Origin: Terribacillus aidingensis
Lineage (GTDB): Bacteria; Bacillota; Bacilli; Bacillales; Amphibacillaceae
Assembly (NCBI RefSeq): GCF_040703035.1
Contig: NZ_CP159996.1
Coordinates: 1,894,001-1,958,000, forward strand
Direction of reading: 5' to 3'
Length of the DNA: 64,000 nt
The position numbers were made by a program, and so were the translations under genes. The notes beneath the pieces were generated by a model, which had not been told where the DNA came from, did not search any database, and saw only the letters and a program-made list of their open reading frames with translations. Positions 35,758 to 45,561 of the stretch are shown here, piece after piece; position 1 is the stretch's first letter; the number at the start of each line of letters is the position of its first letter.

Positions 35758-35773
35758 GGTTTAAGTATGAAAG

Positions 35774-35847
35774 GGCGATTGATGGGGATTGAACCCACGA
35801 ATGCCGGAGCCACAATCCGGTGCGTTAACCACTTCGCCACAACCGCC
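35774..35847 (-). tRNA. tRNA-His (anticodon GTG)
   Basis: The extra 5' G pairs with C73, acceptor GCGGTTG / CAATCGC, anticodon loop TTGTGGC with GTG. No encoded CCA. Confidence 0.95.
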
Positions 35848-35867
35848 ATGACTTAAATGAAATTATA

Positions 35868-35944
35868 TGGTAGCGGCGGAGGGGATCGAACCCCCGACCT
35901 CACGGGTATGAACCGTACGCTCTAGCCAGCTGAGCTACACCGCC
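35868..35944 (-). tRNA. tRNA-Met (elongator, anticodon CAT)
   Basis: Begins GGCGGTGTAGCTCAGCTGG, anticodon loop TTCATAC, ends CCGCCGCT-A-CCA with the CCA encoded. G1 faces T72 as in Bacillus elongator tRNA-Met. Confidence 0.92.
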
Positions 35945-35945
35945 A

Positions 35946-36020
35946 TGGCTCCACAGGCAGGATTCGAACCTGCGACCGATCGGTTAACAGCCGATAGCTC
36001 TACCACTGAGCTACTGTGGA
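35946..36020 (-). tRNA. tRNA-Asn (anticodon GTT)
   Basis: Acceptor TCCACAG / CTGTGGA, anticodon loop CTGTTAA with GTT, CCA encoded at 35946-35948. First gene of the cluster. Confidence 0.95.
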
Positions 36021-36074
36021 ATAATGTGATAAGTTATGTATTCGCAACTACTTTACTTATTAGCGACGTTATAT

Positions 36075-36103
36075 AATTTATCATGCATTTAAAAACTTGT
36101 CAA
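36075..36103 (-). promoter_or_regulatory. SigA-type promoter of the tRNA cluster
   Basis: On the minus strand a perfect TTGACA (36098-36103) and TAAATT (36075-36080) are 17 bases apart, 54 bases before tRNA-Asn. Confidence 0.7.
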
Positions 36104-36195
36104 TTGTTTTTACATAAGTTTTTATTATGTTTTTTAGTTCTTGTTAACTGACAGGAATACTATAGCATGTCTGCTCATATTTGTGCAAGCAAAAA

Positions 36196-36228
36196 ATAAA
36201 AGACAGGAGATTATTCCTCCTGTCTACT
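36196..36228 (-). terminator. terminator after the Na/Pi cotransporter gene
   Basis: AGACAGGAG / CTCCTGTCT with a seven-base loop and a T-rich tail on the minus strand; the first arm abuts the stop codon. Confidence 0.85.
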
Positions 36229-37855
36229 CACCTAAAATCAGCTGGGCTATATTCACAGAGTGATCGCCGATCCGCTCCAGATTACTGATAATATCTACGA
36301 ATACTATTCCCGCGGAACCGGCGCATTTCCCTTCATTCAGACGAATAAGATGCGACTTCCGGTAAGCACGTTCCATTTTATCAATTTTATCTTCTTTTTG
36401 AAGGACTGCCAGCGCTGTTTCCCTATCCTGCTTGTCCAATGCCTCGAGGGCCTGTTTCACTGTCATGATCGTTAAATCAAACATGCTGTTCAGTTCTTGC
36501 TGTGCTTCTCTCGTCAGCTTAATGTTACTTGAAATTTGAAAATCGACGAACTCGACAACATTCTCAAAATGGTCTCCGATACGTTCGATATCCCGAATTG
36601 CATCCAGGAGAGCTGCGTGCATGATACTCTCTTCCTCAGATAACGTGTTAGTGGAAATCTTCGAAAGATAATCGGTGATCTCCCGATCCTTTCGGTTCAC
36701 TTCCTTTTCCAGCTGCATAGCCAAATCAGCGAACTGCCTTTCATGATTATTCGCATATGTACTTGCTTGTTCCAATCCATCTACCGCAAGTCTGCCCATA
36801 TGCAGCACCTCCAGCTTCGCTTGCTCCAATGCAAGAACAGGAGATTGCTGAATGAATAACGGATCAAGATGGTTATTCAATGCCATCGGCTTCTCTTCCT
36901 CACCAGGAATTATTTTTGTGATAAGCCAGACGAATGAACCGAGAAACGGGAGCAAAAGTAATGTGCTCGCAACGTTATAGAATCCATGCGCGCTTGCGAT
37001 TGTCAGCTTATCATTCAGTTCGAATGCCTGCTGCATCCACGCTACAATATCTACAAATAAAGGCAAAATCAAGAGAAAAGCAACCATACCAATGGCATTG
37101 AACATAACATGACTGAGCGCAGCCCGTTTTGCCTGAACTGTGGCACCAATCGCGGCAAGCATAGCCGTTAGAGTCGTCCCCAGATTATCTCCGAGGAGAA
37201 CAGGCATAGCTCCCTTCAAATCGATTCCATTCTGTGCATAGAGCTCCTGCAGGATCGCAACTGTAGCGCCACTGCTTTGCACTACAATAGTTGTGAATGT
37301 CCCGATCGCAACTCCGGTTATCGGATTCGAGTGCATACTTGCAGCTAACGACTGGAATGCTTCCATGTCCAGGACAGGATGCAGCCCCTCGCCTATCAAA
37401 GTCAGTCCGTAGAATATACCCCCGGCTCCAAATAACACTTTCCCAATTTGCTGTGTACGCTGATTGACAAAGAAATAAATCAGGAACGCTCCAAGCGCCA
37501 TGATCGGCAGGCCGAATTTAATCAAATCGATTCCGATAAAAAACGCCGTCAAAGTCGTTCCGATATTCGCTCCCATGAGGACAGAAACAGCCTGTCTTAA
37601 TGTGAGATAACCGGCGTTGACCAGTCCGACAACTAGTATGCTAGTTGCAGTGCTGCTTTGGATAAGAACTGTTACGACAAGGCCTGACAGCACTCCCACA
37701 AGCGGATGGACAGTGAATCTGTGCATGGCTAGCTGCAGCTGTTTGCCATAAGCCCGCTGCAGCCCATCCCCAAGATAACGGATAGAAAAGAGAAACAGGC
37801 CCAAACCGCCGATAAATTCAAAGATGATAAATTCCCAATTAGACAAAGCAAGCAT
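36224..37855 (-). CDS. Na/Pi cotransporter family protein with PhoU domain
   Basis: A 543-residue protein: about eight membrane helices holding two copies of the Na_Pi_cotrans repeat, each with a QSS motif (VLIQSSTATSILVVG and IVVQSSGATVAILQ) and a GANIGTTLTA / GDNLGTTLTA partner. A cytoplasmic C-terminal domain of PhoU type follows (residues 340-543, with AIRDIERIGDHFENVV and SNLERIGDHSVNIAQ). It probably moves phosphate with sodium, either as low-affinity import or export. Equivalent genes are called nptA or yjbB elsewhere. It lies 8 kb from the pst operon. Confidence 0.92.
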   Translation of the reverse strand: MLALSNWEFIIFEFIGGLGLFLFSIRYLGDGLQRAYGKQLQLAMHRFTVHPLVGVLSGLVVTVLIQSSTATSILVVGLVNAGYLTLRQAVSVLMGANIGTTLTAFFIGIDLIKFGLPIMALGAFLIYFFVNQRTQQIGKVLFGAGGIFYGLTLIGEGLHPVLDMEAFQSLAASMHSNPITGVAIGTFTTIVVQSSGATVAILQELYAQNGIDLKGAMPVLLGDNLGTTLTAMLAAIGATVQAKRAALSHVMFNAIGMVAFLLILPLFVDIVAWMQQAFELNDKLTIASAHGFYNVASTLLLLPFLGSFVWLITKIIPGEEEKPMALNNHLDPLFIQQSPVLALEQAKLEVLHMGRLAVDGLEQASTYANNHERQFADLAMQLEKEVNRKDREITDYLSKISTNTLSEEESIMHAALLDAIRDIERIGDHFENVVEFVDFQISSNIKLTREAQQELNSMFDLTIMTVKQALEALDKQDRETALAVLQKEDKIDKMERAYRKSHLIRLNEGKCAGSAGIVFVDIISNLERIGDHSVNIAQLILGE

Positions 37856-37956
37856 TCCTTCCCTTCACATTGTTTCCTACTCAATTATTGAATTTGTCAG
37901 AAGGCTTGTAAAGGTCTTGTATGGAAATTTACAATTTATTTAGCTGTTTTTGTAAA

Positions 37957-38592
37957 TTATTCTGTATTCTCTTCCAGTTTCTCTACCATAATCCTTGCGC
38001 CGGTTACATTTGTTACTTTAATTCGGCTTCCTCGATCCAGCCATTTTCCATCTGTGATAGCACTTAACTCACGGCCATCCACCCGCACTGTGCCCGAGGG
38101 ACGCATCGGGGTTATCGCTTCTCCCTCTTGTCCTACAAGGGCAGCGTACGTCTCATTCATCGAGTTATATCCCTTTTCGGAACTCAGTGTATCAAGCAAA
38201 GCTATTTTCCCCCACATATCCCGTTTTGGGAATGCCTTTAGGAAAACGAAGGAACCAACTGCTCCGACAATGACTCCAATAATTGCATAGATACCTGCTG
38301 TCCAATTCGGTGCTGTGAATCCAACTGTTAAAAGCATCGTCAGTAAACCGATGACGCTGAGCGTACCGTCATTCAAAAGTTTTCCGTCGATTACGATCAA
38401 TAGCATCCCGATAAAATACAACGGAAGCATATACCATATAGCGGAGGGATCCAAATAACTTATAAAGAATGTACTGATAAAGCCTGCCCCTAATAAAAAG
38501 AGGATACCTTTGGTTTTCACTAAAATTTCACCTATAAGAAACATCGTACCGAGTCCAGTCATGAAGACCGGGATCCAATTATAATCAAGCAT
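37957..38592 (-). CDS. NfeD family membrane protein
   Basis: A 211-residue protein with four to five membrane helices at the N-terminus (residues 8-130) and a C-terminal OB-fold NfeD domain (residues 145-205: GQEGEAITPMRPSGTVRVDG, SRIKVTNVTGARIMVEKL). The ClpP-like protease domain of long NfeD proteins is missing. Such proteins usually pair with a flotillin (FloA/FloT), but no flotillin gene is adjacent. AAAGGAG sets the ATG at 38592. Function is unclear, perhaps membrane organisation. Confidence 0.88.
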   Translation of the reverse strand: MLDYNWIPVFMTGLGTMFLIGEILVKTKGILFLLGAGFISTFFISYLDPSAIWYMLPLYFIGMLLIVIDGKLLNDGTLSVIGLLTMLLTVGFTAPNWTAGIYAIIGVIVGAVGSFVFLKAFPKRDMWGKIALLDTLSSEKGYNSMNETYAALVGQEGEAITPMRPSGTVRVDGRELSAITDGKWLDRGSRIKVTNVTGARIMVEKLEENTE

Positions 38593-38714
38593 GCACATAC
38601 TCCTTTCTCCTACTATCTATATACGAGCAAAGATCCTTTTTGTTTCATCCTAAAGGTATTTTCCTTCCTATGCCTAATACTTAACATACAAGTACCCAGA
38701 GCGGAGGAGAATAT

Positions 38715-39059
38715 ATGTGGAAACGGATCGGTATTTTTCTGTTTTGCTGTGCGTTATTCATGAGCATTTGGAAGGATCTCACAATAGGCAGTCCGGTACC
38801 TGCCACACCGGCAGAACCAAACGTGGAGGAGCCGGTACAAGATAAAAAGCAGGAATCGACGCAAGAGACGTTTCAGCCAGTGCTTCTGCAGGTAAAACAA
38901 GGAGACACACTACTTTCTGTAGCAAATGAGTTGAACAATAACGACTTGCGCGTTACGATGGAACAGGTGATCGTGGATTTCGAGGAATTGAATCCCGGGA
39001 AGGATCCGTATGCACTGGATGCAGGATCTGCCTATTATTTCCCCCATTATCTTAGATGA
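38715..39059 (+). CDS. yqfZ: LysM domain protein YqfZ
   Basis: A 114-residue protein with an N-terminal membrane anchor or signal (IGIFLFCCALFMSIW), a Pro/Glu-rich linker (residues 28-55) and a C-terminal LysM-like domain (LLQVKQGDTLLSVANELN ... YYFPHYL). It probably binds peptidoglycan outside the membrane. Position before ispG fits YqfZ of Bacillus. GGAGGAG lies 5 bases before the ATG. Confidence 0.75.
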   Translation: MWKRIGIFLFCCALFMSIWKDLTIGSPVPATPAEPNVEEPVQDKKQESTQETFQPVLLQVKQGDTLLSVANELNNNDLRVTMEQVIVDFEELNPGKDPYALDAGSAYYFPHYLR

Positions 39060-39175
39060 AGATTTTATTAAAGTTGAGCCTAGTTACTTCTAATTTAGCA
39101 GTATTAGCATTATAATGGGAAAATATAAGGATATATCCCTGTTTTCCTCGCGATAATCAAAGGAGCGATATATAA

Positions 39176-40288
39176 ATGGCATTAATACACAGACAAGATA
39201 CCCGTCAGGTCAATGTTGGCAACATCACGATCGGCGGTAAAAACGAGGTTGTCATCCAGTCTATGACAACAACAAAAACGCATGATGTGGAAGCTACTGT
39301 AGCGGAAATACTGCGTCTTGAGGAAGCAGGCTGCCAAGTAGTGCGGGTAGCATGTCCGGATCAGCGTGCAGCTGATGCGATTCCTGAAATCAAAAAACGC
39401 ATCAATATCCCACTAGTTGTAGATATTCATTTCAACTATAAATTGGCTCTGGCAGCAATTGAGGGCGGAGCGGACAAAATCAGGATCAACCCTGGTAACA
39501 TTGGAAAACGGGAGAAAGTCGAAGCTGTCGTAAACGCAGCCAAAGCCAAAGGTATCCCGATTCGTATCGGTGTTAACGCCGGTTCCCTGGAGCGTCATAT
39601 CCTAGAAAAATATGGCTACCCAACTGCTGATGGAATGGTAGAAAGTGCATTGCATCATATTAAGATTCTCGAAGAGCTTGATTTCCACGATATCATCGTT
39701 TCCCTTAAGGCATCTGATGTATCATTGGCTATCGAAGCATATGAAAAAGCGGCTGAAGTAATTCCTTATCCGCTGCACCTTGGTATTACAGAATCCGGAA
39801 CACTATTTGCCGGTACGGTGAAAAGTGCTGCCGGTTTGGGAGCTATCTTAAGCAAAGGTATCGGAAGTACGATGCGTATCTCCTTAAGTGCAGATCCAGT
39901 TGAAGAAGTTAAAGTAGCTCGTGAGCTTCTTAAAATATTCAACCTTTCATCCAATGCTGCTACTCTAATCTCCTGCCCTACTTGCGGCCGTATTGAGATT
40001 GACTTGATCAGTATTGCAAATGAAGTCGAAGAGTACATCAGCACTATTAAAGCACCAATCAAAGTAGCTGTACTCGGTTGTGCAGTAAACGGTCCTGGTG
40101 AGGCTCGTGAAGCGGATATCGGCATTGCTGGTGCACGTGGAGAGGGTCTTCTGTTCCGCCATGGTGAAATCATCCGTAAAGTACCTGAGGAAACAATGGT
40201 AGATGAACTGAAAATTGAAATTGATAAGCTTGCTGAAGAATATTTCGCTGAACAAGCAGCAAAAGAAAAAGAAGCAGCTGAAGCATAA
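39176..40288 (+). CDS. ispG: 4-hydroxy-3-methylbut-2-en-1-yl diphosphate synthase
   Basis: A 370-residue iron-sulfur enzyme of the non-mevalonate isoprenoid pathway, converting methylerythritol cyclodiphosphate to HMBPP. The [4Fe-4S] ligands are the two Cys of ISCPTCGR and the Cys of [17 protein letters not shown], with the fourth-position Glu typical of IspG. TIM-barrel marks include [11 protein letters not shown] and [10 protein letters not shown]. Length fits the short bacterial form. AAAGGAG lies 10 bases before the ATG. The next step, ispH, is 3 kb downstream on the same strand. Confidence 0.97.
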   Translation: MALIHRQDTRQVNVGNITIGGKNEVVIQSMTTTKTHDVEATVAEILRLEEAGCQVVRVACPDQRAADAIPEIKKRINIPLVVDIHFNYKLALAAIEGGADKIRINPGNIGKREKVEAVVNAAKAKGIPIRIGVNAGSLERHILEKYGYPTADGMVESALHHIKILEELDFHDIIVSLKASDVSLAIEAYEKAAEVIPYPLHLGITESGTLFAGTVKSAAGLGAILSKGIGSTMRISLSADPVEEVKVARELLKIFNLSSNAATLISCPTCGRIEIDLISIANEVEEYISTIKAPIKVAVLGCAVNGPGEAREADIGIAGARGEGLLFRHGEIIRKVPEETMVDELKIEIDKLAEEYFAEQAAKEKEAAEA

Positions 40289-40325
40289 GAAAAAGCTGAC
40301 TCCAGAAGGAGTCAGCTTTTTTTAT
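40289..40325. terminator. bidirectional terminator, ispG / yqfX
   Basis: AAAAAGCTGACTCC / GGAGTCAGCTTTTT with loop AGAA between convergent genes. Confidence 0.9.
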
Positions 40326-40645
40326 ACATAAGGTGCTGTAAATAAAGAGATGACAATTGCTATAATACTTATGATCAAGGCGATATTCCCTAATACATCT
40401 GCGCCCTTTCTCTTTGCCAATACGCCAAAGACGATACCAGCTGCTCCGACAAGAATCGGTGCAAAAAAGAAAGACGCAACAGATAAGATCAAGGCGATAT
40501 AGCCAAACATTTTTTCGGAATCAGTCGTTTGCTGACCGCCTTCTTTTTCAGAGCGTCGATAACGTTCTTCGGAAGGAGAAATCTCTGCTGCCGTCTCGAC
40601 ATCACGTTTACTGTTTACATCCTGATCAAATTGTTCCTTATCCAT
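40322..40645 (-). CDS. yqfX: YqfX-like DUF4190 membrane protein
   Basis: A 107-residue protein: a hydrophilic N-terminal half (residues 1-45) with many charged residues, then two membrane helices (MFGYIALILSVASFFFAPIL and VLGNIALIISIIAIVISLF) joined by GIVFGVLAKRKGAD, the typical DUF4190-type hairpin. Location next to ispG matches YqfX of Bacillus. Function unknown. AAGGAGG lies 6 bases before the ATG. Confidence 0.8.
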   Translation of the reverse strand: MDKEQFDQDVNSKRDVETAAEISPSEERYRRSEKEGGQQTTDSEKMFGYIALILSVASFFFAPILVGAAGIVFGVLAKRKGADVLGNIALIISIIAIVISLFTAPYV

Positions 40646-40764
40646 GTGAAACCTCCTTATCTGGGGTAAGGTATGGTTCTATTTTGTGTGGATCCGGCAT
40701 AAACTTACCAGGTAGATAAAGGAATTAGCACGCTTCATCCACATCTTAGAGCTGGAGGTTTCAA

Positions 40765-41040
40765 ATGAATTTCATTGTTCATAAACTAGTGCTGAATAAG
40801 CTGCGAAATTTGACCGTTGACGAAATCCTGGAGCAAAGTCAAGAATACCAAGTGCCTCTTACACCCCTGCAAGCATCCCAGATAGTTCAATTTTTGCGGC
40901 AGAACAAGTTAGATCCATTTAAGGAATCTGATCGACTGCAGATGCTAAAAGCACTCGCACAGATCACCGATACACAAACCGCCCAAAAAACCCATCAAAT
41001 CTTTCTGCAGCTGGCAAAAGAACACGGCATCAAATTGTAA
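40765..41040 (+). CDS. yqfT: DUF2624 protein YqfT
   Basis: A 91-residue soluble helical protein (VLNKLRNLTVDEILEQSQ, PLTPLQASQIVQFLRQNKLD), matching the small YqfT family that sits beside nfo in Bacillus. Function unknown. GGAGG lies 6 bases before the ATG. It is divergent from yqfX and convergent with nfo. Confidence 0.8.
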   Translation: MNFIVHKLVLNKLRNLTVDEILEQSQEYQVPLTPLQASQIVQFLRQNKLDPFKESDRLQMLKALAQITDTQTAQKTHQIFLQLAKEHGIKL

Positions 41041-41082
41041 AAATACCCCGAAGCAGCACATGCTGCTTCGGGGTATTTCATT
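41039..41082. terminator. bidirectional terminator, yqfT / nfo
   Basis: AAATACCCCGAAGCAGCA / TGCTGCTTCGGGGTATTT forms an 18-base-pair stem with a two-base centre. Confidence 0.9.
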
Positions 41083-41968
41083 AAGCCATGATATTTTCTT
41101 TTAAATTCGGATTAAAGCTGTTGTTCATGAGCATATCGATTTCATGCGCATACGGTGCTTTCTTGTTCTTTTTATCTTCTCCAACGAATGGCGTTTCCAG
41201 TATCTTCGGCAGCTGCTGGAGCTGGTCATGATGAACAATATACCGCAAAGCATCGAAGCCGATATGACCAAATCCAATATTCTCATGACGGTCTTTTCTG
41301 GCTCCTCGTTCATTTTTACTGTCGTTGACATGGAGAACTTTCAACCTGTCCAGACCAATCACTCTGTCGAATTGATCCAATACACCATCGAAATCATTCA
41401 CGATATCGTAGCCTGCATCATGCGTATGGCAAGTATCGAAGCAGATGGAAAGCTTGTCATTATGTGTGACGCCATCGATGATACGTGCCAATTCCTCAAA
41501 GTTGGATCCTACTTCAGATCCTTTTCCAGCCATTGTTTCCAAGGCAATCTGAACATTCTGGTCCTTTACGAGTACTTCATTCAGACCCTCAATAATCTTT
41601 TGGATACCCGCCGCGACTCCTTCGCCAACATGCGCACCTGGGTGCAACACAATCTGCTTCGCTCCAATAGCTTCTGTCCGTTCTATTTCACTGCGGAGGA
41701 AGTTCACACCCAATTCGAATGTCTCCGGCTTGATCGAGTTGCCGACATTAATGATATAAGGAGCGTGTACAACGATATCTGTAATGCCATGCTCTTTCAT
41801 ATGCACCCGGCCAGCTTCTATATTAAGCTCCTCAATCGCTTTTCTTCTTGTGTTTTGCGGTGCCCCTGTGTAAATCATCATGGCGTTAGCGCCATAAGAA
41901 TAAGCTTCTTCACTTGATCCCAAGAGCATTTTCTTACCACTCATACTAACATGTGATCCAATTATCAT
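41081..41968 (-). CDS. nfo: deoxyribonuclease IV (AP endonuclease)
   Basis: A 295-residue zinc-dependent AP endonuclease of base excision repair. Trinuclear zinc ligands are seen in [58 protein letters not shown] and LETPFVG. The N-terminus [10 protein letters not shown] is standard. It nicks at abasic sites and removes 3' blocking groups; in Bacillus it also protects spores. AAGGAG lies before the ATG; 15 bases follow cshB, so the two may share a transcript. Confidence 0.97.
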   Translation of the reverse strand: MIIGSHVSMSGKKMLLGSSEEAYSYGANAMMIYTGAPQNTRRKAIEELNIEAGRVHMKEHGITDIVVHAPYIINVGNSIKPETFELGVNFLRSEIERTEAIGAKQIVLHPGAHVGEGVAAGIQKIIEGLNEVLVKDQNVQIALETMAGKGSEVGSNFEELARIIDGVTHNDKLSICFDTCHTHDAGYDIVNDFDGVLDQFDRVIGLDRLKVLHVNDSKNERGARKDRHENIGFGHIGFDALRYIVHHDQLQQLPKILETPFVGEDKKNKKAPYAHEIDMLMNNSFNPNLKENIMA

Positions 41969-41983
41969 AAATCCACTTTCTCC

Positions 41984-43300
41984 TTACTTTCGCTTAAAAC
42001 GATCTTGTCGGTCCAGCTTCTTCTTGATTTTATTTTTCTGATACTGCATTTTCCGTTTGTAGCCCGGTTTTACTTTCTTCGGTTTACGTACTTGCTTCCA
42101 AGCTTGGGATTCATTATCAGATTCAGTTTTCTTACGTGTAACCCGTTCGTTCCACGCTTTCAGTTCTTTCCATTCTCCATTGGCAATGTCATAGGTCGTA
42201 AATTCAAGACCTTTCTTATCCAGTTTCTGAATCAGTTCTAAGTCATAATCATTATACAGACTGATTGCAGTCCCTTCCATACCAGCACGTGCAGTTCTTC
42301 CTACACGGTGTACATAGAATGGTTCTTCTTTCGGAAGCTGGGCGTTAATGACATGGCTGACACCTTTGATGTCGATGCCGCGTGCGGCCAAATCCGTCGC
42401 AACAAGATACTGGAAACGCAGTTCCTGAATATCGCGAAGTACGCGTTTTCGTTCCCTAGGTGTAAGTCCGCCGTGAAGAAGACCGACCTGCAAGCCTTTA
42501 TCCGTAAGCTCTGCTGCAAGGACATTGGCTGCGTCCTTTCCATTCACGAAAATAATGGCCATGTATGGCTGGATGACACTAGCTATTTTCATGATCATTT
42601 CTGCTTCATCACGGTGCCGCATCGGAACTAAGCGATGCTCCATCGTTTCTGGAGATAGATGACCGCCAATTTCAAAGTGCTTTGGATTTTCCAAGTACTT
42701 TTTCAAGAACGGCTGCAAACGCTCTGGAATTGTCGCTGAGAAGACAAGCAGTTGTACATCCTGACGCATACGTGTCAAAATCTGATCTACCTCTTTAATA
42801 AAGCCTAAATCAAGCATCAAATCTGCTTCATCAAGAACAAAGCTGGTAGCTGGATATAAGTCCAGTGCCTGCTCCTCCATCAGATCCAGGATTCTTCCTG
42901 GGGTACCGATGACGATCTGCGGCTGTGTTTTCAATTTCTCGATTGATCTTTTCTTGTCTGTTCCGCCAATGAATAGCTTCGCATGCCAATCATTCTCTTT
43001 ACCGGCAAGTTTTATGAAATGACGGGCTTCCTCATAAATCTGGATAGCAAGTTCGCGTGTCGGTGCTGTGACAACGAATTGTGCATGCTGCTCGGCTTCC
43101 TTCAATTTACTGAACAACGGGATCAAATAAGAATGTGTCTTACCAGATCCAGTATGAGATTGGCCGATAACACTGTCGCCCCGCAGAACTGCCGGGATGA
43201 CTTTTTCCTGGATCGGTGTTGGGTTGGCAAAGCCTAGTTTATCAATCGCTTCATTGACTGTTGGCTGAAGCGCGTATTGTTTAAATTGGTGATTTTTCAT
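41984..43300 (-). CDS. cshB: DEAD-box RNA helicase CshB
   Basis: A 438-residue ATP-dependent RNA helicase. Motifs in order: Q motif FANPTPIQEKVIP, Walker A SHTGSGKT, PTRELA, GTPGR, DEAD in FVLDEADLMLD, SAT, ATDLAARGID and HRVGRTARAG. The C-terminal 60 residues are very basic and unstructured. In B. subtilis CshB helps cold adaptation and ribosome assembly. AAAGGAG lies 6 bases before the ATG. Confidence 0.95.
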   Translation of the reverse strand: MKNHQFKQYALQPTVNEAIDKLGFANPTPIQEKVIPAVLRGDSVIGQSHTGSGKTHSYLIPLFSKLKEAEQHAQFVVTAPTRELAIQIYEEARHFIKLAGKENDWHAKLFIGGTDKKRSIEKLKTQPQIVIGTPGRILDLMEEQALDLYPATSFVLDEADLMLDLGFIKEVDQILTRMRQDVQLLVFSATIPERLQPFLKKYLENPKHFEIGGHLSPETMEHRLVPMRHRDEAEMIMKIASVIQPYMAIIFVNGKDAANVLAAELTDKGLQVGLLHGGLTPRERKRVLRDIQELRFQYLVATDLAARGIDIKGVSHVINAQLPKEEPFYVHRVGRTARAGMEGTAISLYNDYDLELIQKLDKKGLEFTTYDIANGEWKELKAWNERVTRKKTESDNESQAWKQVRKPKKVKPGYKRKMQYQKNKIKKKLDRQDRFKRK

Positions 43301-43389
43301 GTGTAACTCCTTTTGGTCATTCTGTTCCTTTTATATTATAGAGGACTTTGTCATATTTTGCACGATTACTCGAAGATAATAAACAATCT

Positions 43390-43418
43390 TTGTCATATTC
43401 CTTAATAGCCTTTATAAT
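43390..43418 (+). promoter_or_regulatory. SigA-type promoter of ispH
   Basis: TTGTCA (43390-43395) and a perfect TATAAT (43413-43418) with a 17-base spacer, 57 bases before the ispH start. Confidence 0.8.
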
Positions 43419-43474
43419 GGAGAAGACCCAGAAATAGATGTCCCGTGCAAACGGAGAAGGGGGAAACACAGCGA

Positions 43475-44422
43475 ATGAACGTAATTAAAATAGCGCCACG
43501 AGGTTACTGCTACGGTGTGGTAGATGCCATGGTGATAGCGCAGAATGCCGTACGGGATGAGAATCTTCCCCGGCCGATCTATATTCTCGGCATGATCGTG
43601 CATAATGCCCATGTGACCAATGCATTTGAAACGGAAGGCGTCATCACACTCGATGGTTCGGACCGAATGGAGCTTTTAGAACAAATAGACAGCGGTACCG
43701 TTGTATTCACTGCTCATGGTGTCTCTCCTGAAGTGAAACAGCGCGCACATGAAAAAGGTCTGACTGTCCTTGATGCTACATGCCCGGATGTGACACGTAC
43801 ACATGATCTGATCCGCGAAAAAGTAGCAGAAGGCTATGAAGTCGTCTATATCGGTAAAAAAGGACACCCGGAACCAGAAGGTGCTATCGGCGTCGCTCCT
43901 GGTAAAGTTCACCTTGTCCAGACCGAAGAAGACGTCCAAGCACTTGAATTGGATGCACCGAAACTTATTGTTACCAATCAGACGACAATGAGTCAGTGGG
44001 ACGTCTACGATGTCATGCAGCTTGTGAAAGAGAAATTCCCGCAAACAGAAATGATTCAAGAAATTTGCATGGCGACACAGGTGCGCCAGGAAGCAGTTGC
44101 CGAACAGGCGAAAGATGCTGATCTTACACTGGTTGTCGGCGATCCGCGAAGCAACAACTCCAATCGCCTCGCACAAGTATCTCAAGAGATTGCTGGTACG
44201 AAAGCATACCGTATCGAAGATCTTTCCCAGTTGAAGCTGGAATGGCTGGAGGGAGTCGAAACAGTTGCTATTACTGCTGGTGCCTCTACTCCTACTCCTG
44301 TGACAAAGGAAGTTATCAATTTTATCGAGAAATTTGATCCAGCGAACCTGGAAGATGTGAAGCTGGAATTCAATGTTGATCCGAAGAAGATCCTTCCGAA
44401 GGTAAAAGTTAAGAAAGCGTAA
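43475..44422 (+). CDS. ispH: 4-hydroxy-3-methylbut-2-enyl diphosphate reductase
   Basis: A 315-residue iron-sulfur enzyme that makes IPP and DMAPP from HMBPP, the last step of the non-mevalonate pathway. Three cluster Cys are in [23 protein letters not shown] and [12 protein letters not shown]; the catalytic Glu/Thr region is TNQTTMS and the substrate loop is [14 protein letters not shown]. The ATG at 43475 is preferred, with GAAGGGGG 11 bases upstream; an in-frame GTG ten codons earlier would place that site inside the coding region. Confidence 0.96.
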   Translation: MNVIKIAPRGYCYGVVDAMVIAQNAVRDENLPRPIYILGMIVHNAHVTNAFETEGVITLDGSDRMELLEQIDSGTVVFTAHGVSPEVKQRAHEKGLTVLDATCPDVTRTHDLIREKVAEGYEVVYIGKKGHPEPEGAIGVAPGKVHLVQTEEDVQALELDAPKLIVTNQTTMSQWDVYDVMQLVKEKFPQTEMIQEICMATQVRQEAVAEQAKDADLTLVVGDPRSNNSNRLAQVSQEIAGTKAYRIEDLSQLKLEWLEGVETVAITAGASTPTPVTKEVINFIEKFDPANLEDVKLEFNVDPKKILPKVKVKKA

Positions 44423-44457
44423 GAAAACCGAGTCCGGCTGGACTCGGTTTTTTATAT
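44419..44457. terminator. bidirectional terminator, ispH / yqfO
   Basis: AAAACCGAGTCC / GGACTCGGTTTT with a four-base loop and T tracts, between convergent genes. Confidence 0.9.
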
Positions 44458-45561
44458 AGCTTGAAATGGATCCGTGTTTACTTGCGACACACGTATTGGC
44501 ACATTTGTAAATGCAGGCTGTAGATAATCAGCCACTTTTTGCTTCATAATCTTCTCTGCATAATGACCGGGATCAATAAGACAAAGACCCGCTAGCATTG
44601 CATCCTGTGTTTCATGAAAAGTTAAATCACCTGTTATATATACATCAGCTTGCTGCATTGCCTGATCAATATAATCCCGGCCGCTTCCTCCGAGTACAGC
44701 TACTGTTTCTACTGAGGCAGAAGCATCACCCGTGAATCGTATATGCTGGACATCATACCGCTGTTTCACCAGTTGAGCCAATTCCTGCAAGGTCATGGGA
44801 GAAGGCAGTTTACCGGTTCTTCCTAATCCATAAGCCTTCCCTTTCATTTCAACAGGGTAAACATCGTAAGCGACTTCCTCATAAGGATGTGCTTCTATCA
44901 TAGCAGCTACTGCCTTACTTATATTCTCTTCAGGCACAAGCATTTCGATACGAACCTCTTCTACGCGTTCTATTTCTCCTGCTTGACCGATGAATGGCTG
45001 TGCTTCCGCATTCGGCTGAAAATACCCGCTGCCTTCTGAAACAAAACTGACCTTCTCATAGTTACCTACGTTTCCGGCTCCGTTCGTATGCAATGCATCC
45101 TTCACGTTTTGTTCATGTGTTTTCGGAACAAACACAATCAATTTTTTGAAAATTTGATGTCCCAAAGGAAGGAACACGCGCTTTTGTTCAAGCCCCAATG
45201 CATCTGCCATCAAATCATTGACACCACCTTCAACAATGTCGAGATTCGTATGCGCTGCATACACAGTTATATCATGCTTCAGAAGCTTCTGAATGACGCG
45301 TCCTTTAGGAGTGTCGATATCCAATTTCTTTGGAGGTGCAAATAATAATGGGTGATGTGCAATAATCAGATTGGCATTATGCATGATAGCCTCGTCTACA
45401 ACGGCTTCGGTTACATCCAATGTCGTCAGCACACCCGAAACAGCTTGATCAAGCGTTCCCACTTGCAACCCGACATTATCCCACTTTTCTGCAAGCGAAG
45501 GCGGGCACCATGACTCGAAATACGCAATCACGTCTGCTATACGCTTCTGCTTATCAGTCAT
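44452..45561 (-). CDS. yqfO: Nif3-like dinuclear metal protein YqfO
   Basis: A 369-residue NIF3/DUF34 family protein. Metal ligands lie in IIAHHPLLF (about residue 67), YAAHTNLD and the C-terminal GDLTFHETQDAM. A PII-like domain of about 100 residues is inserted in the middle (residues 130-230), as in other Bacillales. Catalytic activity is unproven; the family has been annotated as GTP cyclohydrolase type 2-like. Its start overlaps the end of trmK by 8 bases, so the two are coupled. Confidence 0.92.
   Translation of the reverse strand: MTDKQKRIADVIAYFESWCPPSLAEKWDNVGLQVGTLDQAVSGVLTTLDVTEAVVDEAIMHNANLIIAHHPLLFAPPKKLDIDTPKGRVIQKLLKHDITVYAAHTNLDIVEGGVNDLMADALGLEQKRVFLPLGHQIFKKLIVFVPKTHEQNVKDALHTNGAGNVGNYEKVSFVSEGSGYFQPNAEAQPFIGQAGEIERVEEVRIEMLVPEENISKAVAAMIEAHPYEEVAYDVYPVEMKGKAYGLGRTGKLPSPMTLQELAQLVKQRYDVQHIRFTGDASASVETVAVLGGSGRDYIDQAMQQADVYITGDLTFHETQDAMLAGLCLIDPGHYAEKIMKQKVADYLQPAFTNVPIRVSQVNTDPFQAI

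Noticed and set aside
41144..41917. 257-codon open frame on the plus strand
   Set aside because: Antisense to nfo, which is complete and has all metal ligands.
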